In this document: in pieces, positions 33,736 to 42,329 of the stretch
Position numbering within the stretch: position 1 is the stretch's first letter
How the letters are laid out: every line of letters starts with the position of its first letter
Assembly (NCBI GenBank): GCA_020831625.1
Contig: JAFIGD010000003.1
Location: 113,197 to 177,196 of the forward strand
Reading direction: 5' to 3'
Length of the DNA: 64,000 bases
Source of the DNA: Verrucomicrobiota bacterium
Lineage (GTDB): Bacteria; Verrucomicrobiota; Kiritimatiellia; SS1-B-03-39; UBA6053
Position numbers and translations under genes: made by a program
Notes under the pieces: model-generated
What the model saw: the letters and a program-made list of their open reading frames with translations, nothing else
The model's database searches: none
Told to the model about the DNA's origin: nothing

Positions 33736-35646
33736 ATGATACAGATCCTTCAGAAAAACCGACAGGCCTTTACCCGGGCGGCCGCGCTGCTCCTGGCCGC
33801 GACCGCCGCCGCGGTCGGGGCGCAAACCGACCTGTTGGACCCTCAAACTGCCGACGTTTCCTCGTTTGGACTCGAACACGGCGCGGTGTTGTCGAAGGCG
33901 GAGCTGGAAGGCCGTCCGGTGCTGAAAGTGGAGGTTCCGCAAAGCGACAGCTATCCCGGGTTTGACCTGCCCCGGCCCGCCGGCGGGATGTGGGACCTTT
34001 CCGGATATACTGGCATCGAGGTGGAGATCGTCAACCAGGGACCGGCTCGCCTCAACATCAGTGTGCGGGCGGACAATCCCGGGCGCTGGCAGGATCAGCC
34101 CTGGAACACGGGAAACCTGTGGCTGGACGCGGGTCAAAGCGGCACGGTGCGGGTCACCTTCGGCTCCGGGTTCAAACTGGATCCCTCCAGAGTGAACAAC
34201 ATCAAGGTTCTGGTGGATAAACCGGCACAGGAAGGCGTGTTCTTCATTAAATCCATCCGTGCTGTGGGCATCGGGAACGCCTCCGCCGCGCCAGCCGCCC
34301 CGGCGCGGGAAGGCCAGGACGCGGTTTACTCTCCCGCCATTGACGGCATCCTCCTGGATCTCGGCGATCATGATGCCATTCAGCGGATGCGGTATCATGA
34401 CTCCCGGGGAAGGGTGGAGGACGAAAAACTGCATGTCACCTTTCAGAGCGGCTCCCCGTACCCCAATGTGCAGTTTCCCGTGCCGCCCGGGGGGTGGGAT
34501 TTGACCGCGTTCGGCGGAGTGGAAGTGACGGTCACCAACCCCGGTGACCGCGCTGTGACTGCCCACATGCGGGTGGACAACCCCGGCCGGTGGGAGGATG
34601 AACCCTGGAACACGAACCGGATCCGCGTCGGCGCGGGAGAGACCGAAACATTGCGCATGGTGTTTGGGGAAAGCAACGACGCCCCCGGCTTCCCCCTGAA
34701 TCCGGCCCGCGTTTCGGCCATTCAGGTTTTTTTGATCCGTCCGCGCCAGGACACCGAACTGATCTTTTCCGGCCTCAAAGCCTGGGGCACGCCGGGCGCG
34801 GCGGCGGACAGTGCCACCCTGACCTCCCCTGCGGACCGGGACATCCCCGTCACCCCGCCCGAATGGCTGGGGCAGCGTCCCCCGGTGGAGGGCAACTGGG
34901 TGCTGACTCTTGATGAGAACTTCGACGGTGACACCCTCAACGGGGAGCTGTGGACCACCCGGTTCCCCTGGAACGGCCCCATGCCGGGGCAGCTTCAGCG
35001 CTACGCCCCCGAAAACGTGATTGTCGAAGACGGCATCCTGCGCATCAAGACCGAGAAACGCCACGGGCACGAGAACAACAACCCCGCCCTCGGCACCCGG
35101 GAATTCACTTCCGGACTGATTCAAAGTTACGACAAATTTGCCCAGCGCTACGGCTATTTTGAAGCCCGCATGAAACTGCCGACCGCCCGCGGACTCTGGC
35201 CGGCGTTCTGGCTGATGCCCGACCGCGGCGCGGAATCCGGGCTCAACATCTGGCGGCGCCGCGACACCGGCGTCGGCGCCATGGAAATCGATATTATGGA
35301 GCACTTGACCGAGTGGGGTCCCGGCCGCATGAACGCCGCCGCGCACTGGGACGGCTATGGGGCCAGCCATAAGCACTGGGGGACCACCCATGTGTTTTAC
35401 GGACCCACCCCCGACGGCTGGCACACCTTCGGCCTTCTCTGGGAGCCCGGCAAACTCACCTGGTTTATTGACGGGAAAAAGGTGGTTGAATGGGAAAACG
35501 AACGCATCTCCAACGTGGCCGGCTACATTAAACTCAACACCCAGATGGGCGGATGGGCCACAAGCGACGTGGATGTGGACAGCCTTCCCGACTTCTTCAA
35601 CGTGGATTGGATCCGCGTTTGGCAGCTTGAAGAACGTATGCCTTAA
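33736..35646 (+). CDS. Secreted GH16 endo-glycanase with two N-terminal beta-sandwich modules
   Basis: A 636-residue enzyme with a signal peptide (RAAALLLAATAAAVGAQ). Residues 35-180 and 200-350 are two related carbohydrate-binding-like modules (both carry RADNPGRWQDQPWNT/RVDNPGRWEDEPWNT). The C-terminal GH16 domain has RGLWPAFWLMPDR and the catalytic motif MEIDIMEHL (Glu517 nucleophile, Asp519, Glu522 acid/base). These features fit laminarinase-, agarase- or porphyranase-like enzymes; the exact substrate cannot be read. It shares its transcript with the 35653 gene and has its own promoter/operator. Confidence 0.93.
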   Translation: MIQILQKNRQAFTRAAALLLAATAAAVGAQTDLLDPQTADVSSFGLEHGAVLSKAELEGRPVLKVEVPQSDSYPGFDLPRPAGGMWDLSGYTGIEVEIVNQGPARLNISVRADNPGRWQDQPWNTGNLWLDAGQSGTVRVTFGSGFKLDPSRVNNIKVLVDKPAQEGVFFIKSIRAVGIGNASAAPAAPAREGQDAVYSPAIDGILLDLGDHDAIQRMRYHDSRGRVEDEKLHVTFQSGSPYPNVQFPVPPGGWDLTAFGGVEVTVTNPGDRAVTAHMRVDNPGRWEDEPWNTNRIRVGAGETETLRMVFGESNDAPGFPLNPARVSAIQVFLIRPRQDTELIFSGLKAWGTPGAAADSATLTSPADRDIPVTPPEWLGQRPPVEGNWVLTLDENFDGDTLNGELWTTRFPWNGPMPGQLQRYAPENVIVEDGILRIKTEKRHGHENNNPALGTREFTSGLIQSYDKFAQRYGYFEARMKLPTARGLWPAFWLMPDRGAESGLNIWRRRDTGVGAMEIDIMEHLTEWGPGRMNAAAHWDGYGASHKHWGTTHVFYGPTPDGWHTFGLLWEPGKLTWFIDGKKVVEWENERISNVAGYIKLNTQMGGWATSDVDVDSLPDFFNVDWIRVWQLEERMP

Positions 35647-35652
35647 TCCCTT

Positions 35653-36336
35653 ATGAAACCGATCTATCCTCTCTCTCTTATCCTTGCGGTGCTTTGTGTT
35701 TCCGACCTTTATGCCACCGGGCCCGTTTACGAAGAAACCTTTGACACGGGTGCCGCCGGGCACACCGGAATTGGAAGTGTCCTGTGGCAAGCCCATTATG
35801 GCGCCAATGCCTCCAGCGCCAGTTCCGCGTACCAGGGTCATTTTGATCTCGGGCCGATTTTAGCGAATATACCGGGTCCGGATGGTAAACGAGGGGCCTT
35901 GTTTAACCGGAATTTCCACAATGGCGTATCGTGGATTTATTGGACGGACGTTATAAATTTTGGTCCTGTTGCCGGAATTGACCGCATAACCTTTGATCTG
36001 GCAAACGCGACTCCGGATGAAAACATTCACGTCGCGATAAGAATCAACGTCGGACTCAAGGAAAAATGGTTTGTCAGCCAGCAGGTTTTTAATAATCCCA
36101 GAGATCTGGTGTGGGACTCGAAAATGCTAAAGGTGGCGACGAGCACGTTTTTAAGCCTGGATTTCATCAGCGGCGTGACTCTCGGCCGTCCGGGCAGGCC
36201 CACGGCACTTCCCGCCAGGGGTCAGGTTACGGCCATCGGTTTTTATGATCAAAATAAAGTATCCACCCTGCGGTTGGACAATGTCACCGTCATTGCTCAA
36301 CCCGCCGCAGCGGGCCAGGTCAGCACCCGGCTTTGA
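35653..36336 (+). CDS. Secreted protein consisting of one copy of an uncharacterised YWTD/E domain
   Basis: A 227-residue protein with a signal peptide (YPLSLILAVLCVSDLYA). The mature part is a single copy of a module found also in the PEP-CTERM protein at 41603 and three times in the GH16 fusion at 52488. Shared motifs are YEETFD, WQAHYGA, GPDGKRGALFNRNFH, WIYWTD and RLDNVTVI. There is no PEP-CTERM tail. It lies 6 bases after the GH16 gene. The module may bind the polysaccharide substrate, an inference from its fusion to GH16. Confidence 0.7.
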   Translation: MKPIYPLSLILAVLCVSDLYATGPVYEETFDTGAAGHTGIGSVLWQAHYGANASSASSAYQGHFDLGPILANIPGPDGKRGALFNRNFHNGVSWIYWTDVINFGPVAGIDRITFDLANATPDENIHVAIRINVGLKEKWFVSQQVFNNPRDLVWDSKMLKVATSTFLSLDFISGVTLGRPGRPTALPARGQVTAIGFYDQNKVSTLRLDNVTVIAQPAAAGQVSTRL

Positions 36337-36388
36337 ATCCGGGAGGTGATTCCTGAAAGCATCCTCTTGACTGAGGGCTGAGGCGCAA

Positions 36389-39300
36389 TCAGTCGGGCAA
36401 TCGGATAAGAAGTCTGAAAAAGGAGGAAAGTGATTCGGGACTGAGCCCGATGGTGACTTCTTCCCGTTCTGATTCGAGGCTTTCCCGATGTGGGAATTCG
36501 CTTGGAAGATTGTACCAGCTGGACAGGTCCGGGGACCACTCGATGAGGCAGTCGACAGGAAAGAGTCCCGGAATAAGCCGTTGGTATCTCAATTCAGCTC
36601 CGTCCGCGCCGAGCTGGAGACGCAGACGCCCGGGTTGGAGGGGAGACCAGGGATTCCAGCCCATGGCCAGACGTTCCAGACGGGTGGTTCCGTCGCCCAG
36701 ATCGTCCGCCTGCCAATCCTGTGGAGCCGGTCCGAAATGCCGATAATGCCAACGGTCCGCCCTTTGATCCGGACGGTTCGCCAAGTCGGCAATCTCGGAT
36801 GAGGAGAGAGCGCGGCGCACAATCCGCACCTCATCGATACCGCCGGGGAAAAAGCGTGGCGTGCTGTGATTGTCTTTGCCGATCTCCACCAGGGTGGCCG
36901 CGGTGTTGATGGCCTGTGGGGTGGTCTCATATGGAACATCCTCCGCTCCGTTGACATACAAACGCACCTGATCCACATTATCCGCGCCCTCGGGCAGCAC
37001 CACCGCCACGTGATGCCAGCGGCCGTCGGTCAGTGTACGGGCGCCCCGGCGGAATCCACCCTCGACTTCAATCCGCAGCCGTCCGGCGACACCCGCCCCG
37101 TCATCCAGCCGGAAATGCCATTTCCGGGAATGTTCCCTGAGACCCCATGCAACAATGGAGCCGTTTCCCTCCGCCCGAATCCAGGCACTGACGGTTCGGG
37201 GTTCTGTCCCTGAAGGGGGGACGTAATCCGGATTGAGGCGCACGTGGTCCTGTACGCCGTCAAAATCCAGCGCAAATCCGGAGGGACCCGGAATCCAGGC
37301 CGGGGATGCTTCCAGACTGCCGACGGGCCGCCCTCCCGCATCCCGGACGGTCCGGTCCTCTCCTTCATCAAAGGGAAGCCAGAGCAGATTATGATCTTTA
37401 TAATAGACCTCCACGGTGACCGTCGCATCGGATGACCGTGTTCCATTGGAAAGCGTATACCCGAACACATCTTCGCCATAAAACCCTTCCCCCGGCGTGT
37501 AGAGAATGTGACTTTCCTGCACAATTGCCGAACCCTGAAAGGGTTTGTCCACCCCGGAAATTTCCCATCCTTCCGGCGCGGGGACTGGCAGAACGGAAAT
37601 GAGGACGGGTTGCCCGCCAAGGGTTGAGCTGTTCAGATCGATGGCTTCCGGGGGGGCGGGAGGGGCTTCCACCAACAGGACTTCGGCGGGAAGCGCCTGT
37701 TTGGCAAAGCCAGGGCCTGACCAGGCCAGAGAAAGGAACGGTTCGGGTCCGGAGTGGCGGGTGTGGAGACGGTATGGATGTAATCCCGCCTCGAGCAGAA
37801 TTTTGCCTGAGCTTCGTTCTGTATTCGGTTCATACCCAAAATCCGCATCCAGAAGCAGAATATCATGCAGCCGCATCACCGCACCGGTGTCAGTGGTCAG
37901 AAAAAACTCGTATTCCCCGGTAACGGGAACGGACAGCCAGCCGCTGAAGCGGAAGCCGAGGTGATGGTCCCGGGTGCGGAGGCTGAGATCCAGTCCCTGC
38001 ACCTCCGCAGCGGCGGAGGGGGTGAGGCCCTCGAAGGTGGTGACATAGGGGAAATCCCCCTCAAAGACCGAAGCCTGCACACCCGGCCGGGAGCCCGGCA
38101 GGGTGAGGGACGGCACCGGGGAGGTGTCATAGGCGCGGGCCGGGGTGACCCCGGGAATCGGCGGGTGCACCCGTCTCATGCGAAGCACGTTTTCGGAAAA
38201 TTCAGTTTGGGAGGGGACCCCGGTTTGTCCGGCAAGATTTTCGGTTTCCTGAGGATCCGCCAGCGTCTCATACACCTGAAACGCGTCGGAGGGGGTTTGC
38301 ACATTGTAACGGATGCCTTTGAATCCATCGCGATAGAGGACCTGCATGTGACCGCGGACCGCGTTGCGGCGGCTTGGATGAAAATCCTCATAATCATTGG
38401 TGTTGAGGCTCCAATTGTTGGTGGTGAACTCGACATACACGGTGCCGGGGCGGGGTGGGGCTTCACCGCTCAGGTCGTTCACAAGGGACACTCCATCGGA
38501 GCGGAAGGGGAGCGGATGCCCGGCCAGCTCTGCGAAGGTTGGAAGCCAGTCGTGAAATTGGGAGGGATGGGTGCTGACACGTTCCGCCGGGAATCCCGCC
38601 GGCCAGCGGACGAGGGTGGGGACGCGGATGCCACCCTCCCAGATGTCCCGTTTGGTTCCGTCGAGCGGTCCGTATGTTCGGAAAAAACGGGGATCCTGCC
38701 GAATGGTGCCGCCATTGCCCGGCTCGTGGTGCGGACCGTTGTCGGAGGTGAACACGATCAGGGTGTTGTCGCCGAGGCCAAGGGTGTCGAGGAAATCGAG
38801 CAAATCCCCGATGGCGTCGTCGAGCCGGCGGACCATGGTGGCATGCCGCCGGGCGTGTTCGGGCCAGTCGGGGTTGTCGTAGTCGGGGTGGATCCAACTG
38901 TCAATGACACCGGAGGCGGTGTTGATGATTTCATCGGGGACTCCTGTCCATTGTACCCCCTCCTCGGGATAGGCCCGGGTGGGCACTTCCAACTTGGCGT
39001 GGGGCGCGGTATAGGCTAAATACAGAAAAAAGGGCTGTTCGGGCGAGGCGTTGTGGTGGTCCTGAATCCATCGTTTGGTCCGGGCGGTGTACAGGTCGGT
39101 GGAATAGGCCTTGTCCAACTGGTCCGTCACCCGTTCGAAGTTGTGGTAGACGGATTTGTTGAATTCTTTGGGGTAATGATAGTGCGCCTCGGTGTGATGA
39201 ATGACCCCGAAATAGAAATCAAAGCCGCGGTGCAGGGGATGCGCGGGAAACGAGTCGGCCTCCGCTCCCCCTATGCCCCATTTGCCCACGGCGGCGGTGG

Positions 39301-39673
39301 CGTAGCCGGCATCCCTCAATACGGTTGCGAGGGTATGGTTGTTTTCCAACTCCTTGTTGAATTCGTTGTCCCGAATATTGGCATGACCCTGGTGCATCCC
39401 GGTGAGCACGGAGCCCCGGGCGGGGGCACAGACCGGAGCGGCCGTGTAATGACGTACCATGCGCACACCCTCGGCGGCCATGCGGTCCAAATTCGGCGTA
39501 TGGAAGGCCGGCAGCCCCCGGGCGCGGCGGAAATTCTGGTAGTAAACCCCCACATCCCCGTATCCAAGGTCGTCGGTGAGGATAAAAATGATGTTGGGTT
39601 GCTCGGCGGCGGCGACAAGCAGCCACATCAGCATGAGGGTGAACACAAAGCGGGAAACGAAGGAATGAAGCAT
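36389..39673 (-). CDS. Multidomain secreted sulfatase with PA14 and LamG domains
   Basis: A 1094-residue type I sulfatase with a signal peptide. The catalytic domain (about residues 25-480) starts PNIIFILTDDLGYGDVGVYYQN and contains the formylglycine motif CAPARGSVLTG (Cys82), so it needs a maturation enzyme not in the window. A PA14 domain (about 530-680, YEFFLTTDTGAVMRLHD), a short beta repeat, a LamG-like domain (about 770-980, DGRWHHVAVVLPEGA) and a C-terminal secretion-type domain typical of Verrucomicrobiota follow. Start ATG 39673; a TTG at 39682 is an alternative. It lies behind operator copy 3. Confidence 0.92.
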   Translation of the reverse strand: MLHSFVSRFVFTLMLMWLLVAAAEQPNIIFILTDDLGYGDVGVYYQNFRRARGLPAFHTPNLDRMAAEGVRMVRHYTAAPVCAPARGSVLTGMHQGHANIRDNEFNKELENNHTLATVLRDAGYATAAVGKWGIGGAEADSFPAHPLHRGFDFYFGVIHHTEAHYHYPKEFNKSVYHNFERVTDQLDKAYSTDLYTARTKRWIQDHHNASPEQPFFLYLAYTAPHAKLEVPTRAYPEEGVQWTGVPDEIINTASGVIDSWIHPDYDNPDWPEHARRHATMVRRLDDAIGDLLDFLDTLGLGDNTLIVFTSDNGPHHEPGNGGTIRQDPRFFRTYGPLDGTKRDIWEGGIRVPTLVRWPAGFPAERVSTHPSQFHDWLPTFAELAGHPLPFRSDGVSLVNDLSGEAPPRPGTVYVEFTTNNWSLNTNDYEDFHPSRRNAVRGHMQVLYRDGFKGIRYNVQTPSDAFQVYETLADPQETENLAGQTGVPSQTEFSENVLRMRRVHPPIPGVTPARAYDTSPVPSLTLPGSRPGVQASVFEGDFPYVTTFEGLTPSAAAEVQGLDLSLRTRDHHLGFRFSGWLSVPVTGEYEFFLTTDTGAVMRLHDILLLDADFGYEPNTERSSGKILLEAGLHPYRLHTRHSGPEPFLSLAWSGPGFAKQALPAEVLLVEAPPAPPEAIDLNSSTLGGQPVLISVLPVPAPEGWEISGVDKPFQGSAIVQESHILYTPGEGFYGEDVFGYTLSNGTRSSDATVTVEVYYKDHNLLWLPFDEGEDRTVRDAGGRPVGSLEASPAWIPGPSGFALDFDGVQDHVRLNPDYVPPSGTEPRTVSAWIRAEGNGSIVAWGLREHSRKWHFRLDDGAGVAGRLRIEVEGGFRRGARTLTDGRWHHVAVVLPEGADNVDQVRLYVNGAEDVPYETTPQAINTAATLVEIGKDNHSTPRFFPGGIDEVRIVRRALSSSEIADLANRPDQRADRWHYRHFGPAPQDWQADDLGDGTTRLERLAMGWNPWSPLQPGRLRLQLGADGAELRYQRLIPGLFPVDCLIEWSPDLSSWYNLPSEFPHRESLESEREEVTIGLSPESLSSFFRLLIRLPD

Positions 39674-39695
39674 AGTCGTCAAGGTGGAGAGGTTA

Positions 39696-39726
39696 TAAAA
39701 AACGGCACCTGGAAACCAAGTGCCGT
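39696..39726 (-). terminator. Intrinsic terminator in the leader of the sulfatase gene
   Basis: On the minus strand ACGGCACTTGG and CCAGGTGCCGT form an 11-bp stem with one mismatch around a TTT loop, followed by TTTTTATAA. It sits between promoter copy 3 and the sulfatase start codon, only 23 bases ahead of the ATG, so it should attenuate or require readthrough. Confidence 0.7.
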
Positions 39727-39759
39727 ATAGCGTAACGTGTGAAGTAAACGTTGCGGGTG

Positions 39760-39846
39760 TCAGAAGACGCGACGGCGGAAAACGGCAAGCGTGATCAGGG
39801 CCAATGTTTTGTTAGGTCGGGTTGATGCAAGCCCCTGTTGATTTAT
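39760..39846 (-). pseudogene. Remnant of a PEP-CTERM gene (C-terminal tail only)
   Basis: On the minus strand the frame ending at TGA 39760-39762 encodes RPNKTLALITLAVFRRRVF, very like the sorting tails of the two intact PEP-CTERM proteins here (PEPGTLALVG...LAVFRK). It has the hydrophobic stretch and the basic end, but PEP has become RPN. No start codon or upstream domain remains in this frame. A terminator follows directly, and a promoter/operator precedes it. This looks like a PEP-CTERM gene that lost its body by deletion. Confidence 0.5.
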
Positions 39847-39856
39847 TCATTACAGC

Positions 39857-39904
39857 AACAGTTGCGTTATTATTCTCTTGTCATATCTTGATTAGGGTTG
39901 TCAA
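39857..39904 (-). promoter_or_regulatory. Promoter and operator copy 3 (sulfatase)
   Basis: On the minus strand a TTGACA box (39904-39899) precedes the operator, which reads AACAGTTGCGTTATTATT on the plus strand at 39857-39874. The central CG is 33 bases from the -35 box, the same as in copies 6 and 8. The -10 at 17 bases is weak (ACAAGA). Confidence 0.72.
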
Positions 39905-40025
39905 TCTGGAAACCTTGCTTTTTCGCAATGTTGACTTCGTTGCCGGAAACGGGTTTCGGTCCCGCATCAGCGCCGGAGGATCCGTGGATTCCATAGATCC
40001 TCCGTCCGCGTTTTCTGTTGCCGTG

Positions 40026-41345
40026 TTACTCGGCGCGCCAGACCCGGATTGAACGGATGGTCATGGCGCCGGAGCCCTGGTCGTAGGCATTGTCCATTGG
40101 CGCTTTGACCGCAACGTTGGTGAGGGGATACCAGGTTTCGTCGCTGAACGGATTCGCGTACCGCATGGTTTCCACGCCGTTGACAAACATGGTGATCCAG
40201 TTTGGATCCACGGTGACCTGATGGGTGTGGAATTCGCTGTCCAGGGTGTTGGGCTGTTCGAAATCGCTCATGCGCATGCTCATTGCGGAGCGGGTGAACG
40301 CCCGCCTCAGGTGTTCGCCGCCGTGGAGGTTGGTGGCGAGGTGGGCGGAGAAATTCCAGTCGTTGTTGTATCCGAACCCCTCATACACATCAATTTCCGG
40401 CGGCCAGCCGCGGGTGGGCAGGAGCCAGAGGGCCGGCCAGGAGAACCGCCGGTTGGGCATTCTCACCACCCACTCCACGCTGCCGTATTTGAAATGCGTG
40501 TCTGTGGTGCGGTGCCCCGAAAGCATCGCCGCGAGAAAAGGATATTCTTTGGCGGGACTGCCGTGGCGCACGGGCGCGTCCAGCCGGCGCGTGGACAGAT
40601 TCAGACCCTCCTCCGTCCGCACAAATCCGCCCATGTCGACCGTGCCGTAAAAGCCTGTTTCCTGGTTGCCGTCCTGGGTGCGGCCGTGGGAAAGGGCGGT
40701 TGAAAACGAATCCGGACCGCCCCGGTCATCGAATTTCAGGGTTTCACCGGTTGCGGAATAGGCCAGTTCTCCCAGAGGCTGGAAGGTCATGGGTTCCCGG
40801 CCGACGGTTTCCACGGGGTTGTTCACCGCGCCGGGTTTTGCGGTGATGACCACCCGGCTCCCCGCCCGGCTGCCGCCCGCGGGGACGTGGGGCTGCACGG
40901 CCAGAACGTTGTGCCCCTCCCGCATGTCCCGTATCGCGAACTCCACCGACTGGACCAGCGGATCGCCGGGACGGAAAATCACCGCGCGGGTCCGGTCGGG
41001 GTTCGCCCGTCCGCCCTGGCCGTTCAGCACCCGCACATAGGCGACCACCGTGTTCGGGCTGGGTCTGTCCAGCCGCACCGGCACATGCACCACCGTGGCG
41101 CCGACCGGGACATCGACTTCTTCCAGGCTGACGCGGGCGGCGCGTGGATAGCGTCTTCCGCGGTTGAACAGCTCCTGGCGCAGGTCATCGTCGATATCGT
41201 TTTCGATGAAACGCGTCAGTGCCAGGGCGTTTTCGTCCAGTTCCCCGGAGGGGGATGCCGCCGTCTGGGCGTGAAGCGAAGGGGCCAGGGCCAGCAGCGC
41301 GGAGCCCAGAACGGGCAGCAGCTTGTTTTTCAGAGGGTCTTTCAT
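40026..41345 (-). CDS. Secreted GH16 glycanase with an N-terminal Calx-beta-like region
   Basis: A 439-residue enzyme with a signal peptide (LPVLGSALLALAPSLHAQ). Residues 65-170 look like a Calx-beta or fibronectin-like domain (VPVGATVVHVPVRLDRPSPNTVVAYVRV). The GH16 domain holds WPALWLLPTRGWPPEIDVYEGFG with the catalytic triad Glu317, Asp319 and Glu322. It differs clearly from the other two GH16 enzymes and is probably of another subfamily. AAGGAA precedes ATG 41345. It is controlled by operator copy 4. The GH16 assignment is sure, the substrate is not. Confidence 0.9.
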   Translation of the reverse strand: MKDPLKNKLLPVLGSALLALAPSLHAQTAASPSGELDENALALTRFIENDIDDDLRQELFNRGRRYPRAARVSLEEVDVPVGATVVHVPVRLDRPSPNTVVAYVRVLNGQGGRANPDRTRAVIFRPGDPLVQSVEFAIRDMREGHNVLAVQPHVPAGGSRAGSRVVITAKPGAVNNPVETVGREPMTFQPLGELAYSATGETLKFDDRGGPDSFSTALSHGRTQDGNQETGFYGTVDMGGFVRTEEGLNLSTRRLDAPVRHGSPAKEYPFLAAMLSGHRTTDTHFKYGSVEWVVRMPNRRFSWPALWLLPTRGWPPEIDVYEGFGYNNDWNFSAHLATNLHGGEHLRRAFTRSAMSMRMSDFEQPNTLDSEFHTHQVTVDPNWITMFVNGVETMRYANPFSDETWYPLTNVAVKAPMDNAYDQGSGAMTIRSIRVWRAE

Positions 41346-41446
41346 AATCGGATTCCTTATGGGGTTGTGGTGGGGTTGACATCCGTCGGGACGGACGTGT
41401 TTCAGCCCGGACTCACGTCCGGGAGCTTAGTTCTTTCAGTGGACAC

Positions 41447-41495
41447 AATTGTTGCGATACAGTTATATTGTTCCATAGATGGGTTGGGGAGTCAA
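41447..41495 (-). promoter_or_regulatory. Promoter and operator copy 4 (GH16 at 41345)
   Basis: On the minus strand TTGACT (41495-41490) and AACAAT (41472-41467) are 17 bases apart. The operator AATTGTTGCGATACAGTT lies at 41447-41464 on the plus strand, its central CG 34 bases from the -35 box. It shares its intergenic space with divergent copy 5. Confidence 0.78.
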
Positions 41496-41517
41496 ATCAA
41501 AAATTTAGGGTTTTCCT

Positions 41518-41566
41518 TTGACAGAAATAAAGAAAGAAAGTATTATGGAACAATAACGAAACAGTA
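41518..41566 (+). promoter_or_regulatory. Promoter and operator copy 5 (PEP-CTERM/sulfatase operon)
   Basis: TTGACA at 41518-41523 and TATTAT at 41541-41546 with a 17-base spacer make the best promoter of the set. The operator AACAATAACGAAACAGTA (41549-41566) begins just after the -10 box, 34 bases from the -35 box to the central CG. This placement is as expected for a repressor site. Confidence 0.8.
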
Positions 41567-41602
41567 ACCCTTTAAAACCACCCAAACCAAAGGACGTTCA
41601 TC

Positions 41603-42307
41603 ATGAAGACACACACTATTCCCGCCCTCCTTGCCACGGCAATGCTTGGCTTTAGCCTCACAGCAAACGCTTCGCCGATTTACTCGGAAACCTTTGATAA
41701 TAACACCGGATCCGGTTTTGCATTGGAGAACGTTGATTGGAAGGCGAATCACGCGGCGAATGCGCTCGTATTCGACTCCTCAACCACAGGTGGTGGGCGG
41801 CCTGCGGTAAGTAGCGACGTTGGTTCTGACGGAACAAATGGATTTGTGTTCCATGGAAGTTACGGGCGCGATCAACCCTGGATCTGGTGGACGGATGTCC
41901 AAAGCTTCGGGGATGTCGGTGATCTGGAGAGTGTGGGGTTTGCTCTGAGAAATGACAACCATCAGGAAAATATTCGCGTCGCATTGAGCGTGGGGACCGA
42001 TTGGTATGTGTCTGACTCCGTCTTTAACACCCCTGGAAACCCTAATTGGGTAACACATTCCCTGGACGTGGCAAACAGCAGTTTTCGAACACTCAGTTTT
42101 ACCAGTGGTTCCACTCTCGGTAACCCGGGGGCGGTCACCGCTCTTCCCGGCAGCGGCACCGTCACTGCCATCGGATTTTATACCGAAAATTTGTTAAGCA
42201 CGGTACGTTTTGATACAGTCACCGTCATCCCCGAACCCGGCACGCTCGCGCTTGTCGGTCTCGCCCTGGCGGCCTGCGTGTTGGGCCGCCGCCGTTTGCG
42301 GAAATAA
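41603..42307 (+). CDS. PEP-CTERM protein with one YWTD/E domain
   Basis: A 234-residue exported protein. A signal peptide (MKTHTIPALLATAMLGFSLTANA) is followed by one copy of the shared uncharacterised module (SETFDN, WKANHAANA, WIWWTD, SGTVTAIGFYTEN, TVRFDTVTVI). The C-terminus is VIPEPGTLALVGLALAACVLGRRRLRK, a textbook PEP-CTERM sorting signal for exosortase-dependent processing. The exosortase gene is not in the window. AAGGACG precedes ATG 41603. It heads an operon with a sulfatase and a nucleoside hydrolase. It may hold the glycan at the cell surface. Confidence 0.88.
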   Translation: MKTHTIPALLATAMLGFSLTANASPIYSETFDNNTGSGFALENVDWKANHAANALVFDSSTTGGGRPAVSSDVGSDGTNGFVFHGSYGRDQPWIWWTDVQSFGDVGDLESVGFALRNDNHQENIRVALSVGTDWYVSDSVFNTPGNPNWVTHSLDVANSSFRTLSFTSGSTLGNPGAVTALPGSGTVTAIGFYTENLLSTVRFDTVTVIPEPGTLALVGLALAACVLGRRRLRK

Positions 42308-42329
42308 ACGGGGTGGGGGAGGAGGCGTT

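Larger units (their letters stand above)
39674..40025. other. Leader of the sulfatase gene with operator, PEP-CTERM remnant and terminator
   Basis: In transcription order on the minus strand this gap holds promoter/operator copy 3 (39904-39857), a PEP-CTERM-like remnant (39846-39760) and an intrinsic terminator (39726-39696) ahead of the sulfatase ATG. The stretch 39905-40025 next to the GH16 stop holds no evident gene. Confidence 0.6.

Noticed and set aside
33727..35841. 704-residue minus-strand ORF opposite the GH16 gene
   Set aside because: Shadow frame of a clear GH16 gene with signal peptide and catalytic motif on the plus strand.
39812..39850. 12-codon leader peptide (minus strand) ahead of the sulfatase terminator
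   Set aside because: No ribosome binding site and no run of control codons; chance occurrence is more likely, although translation cannot be excluded.
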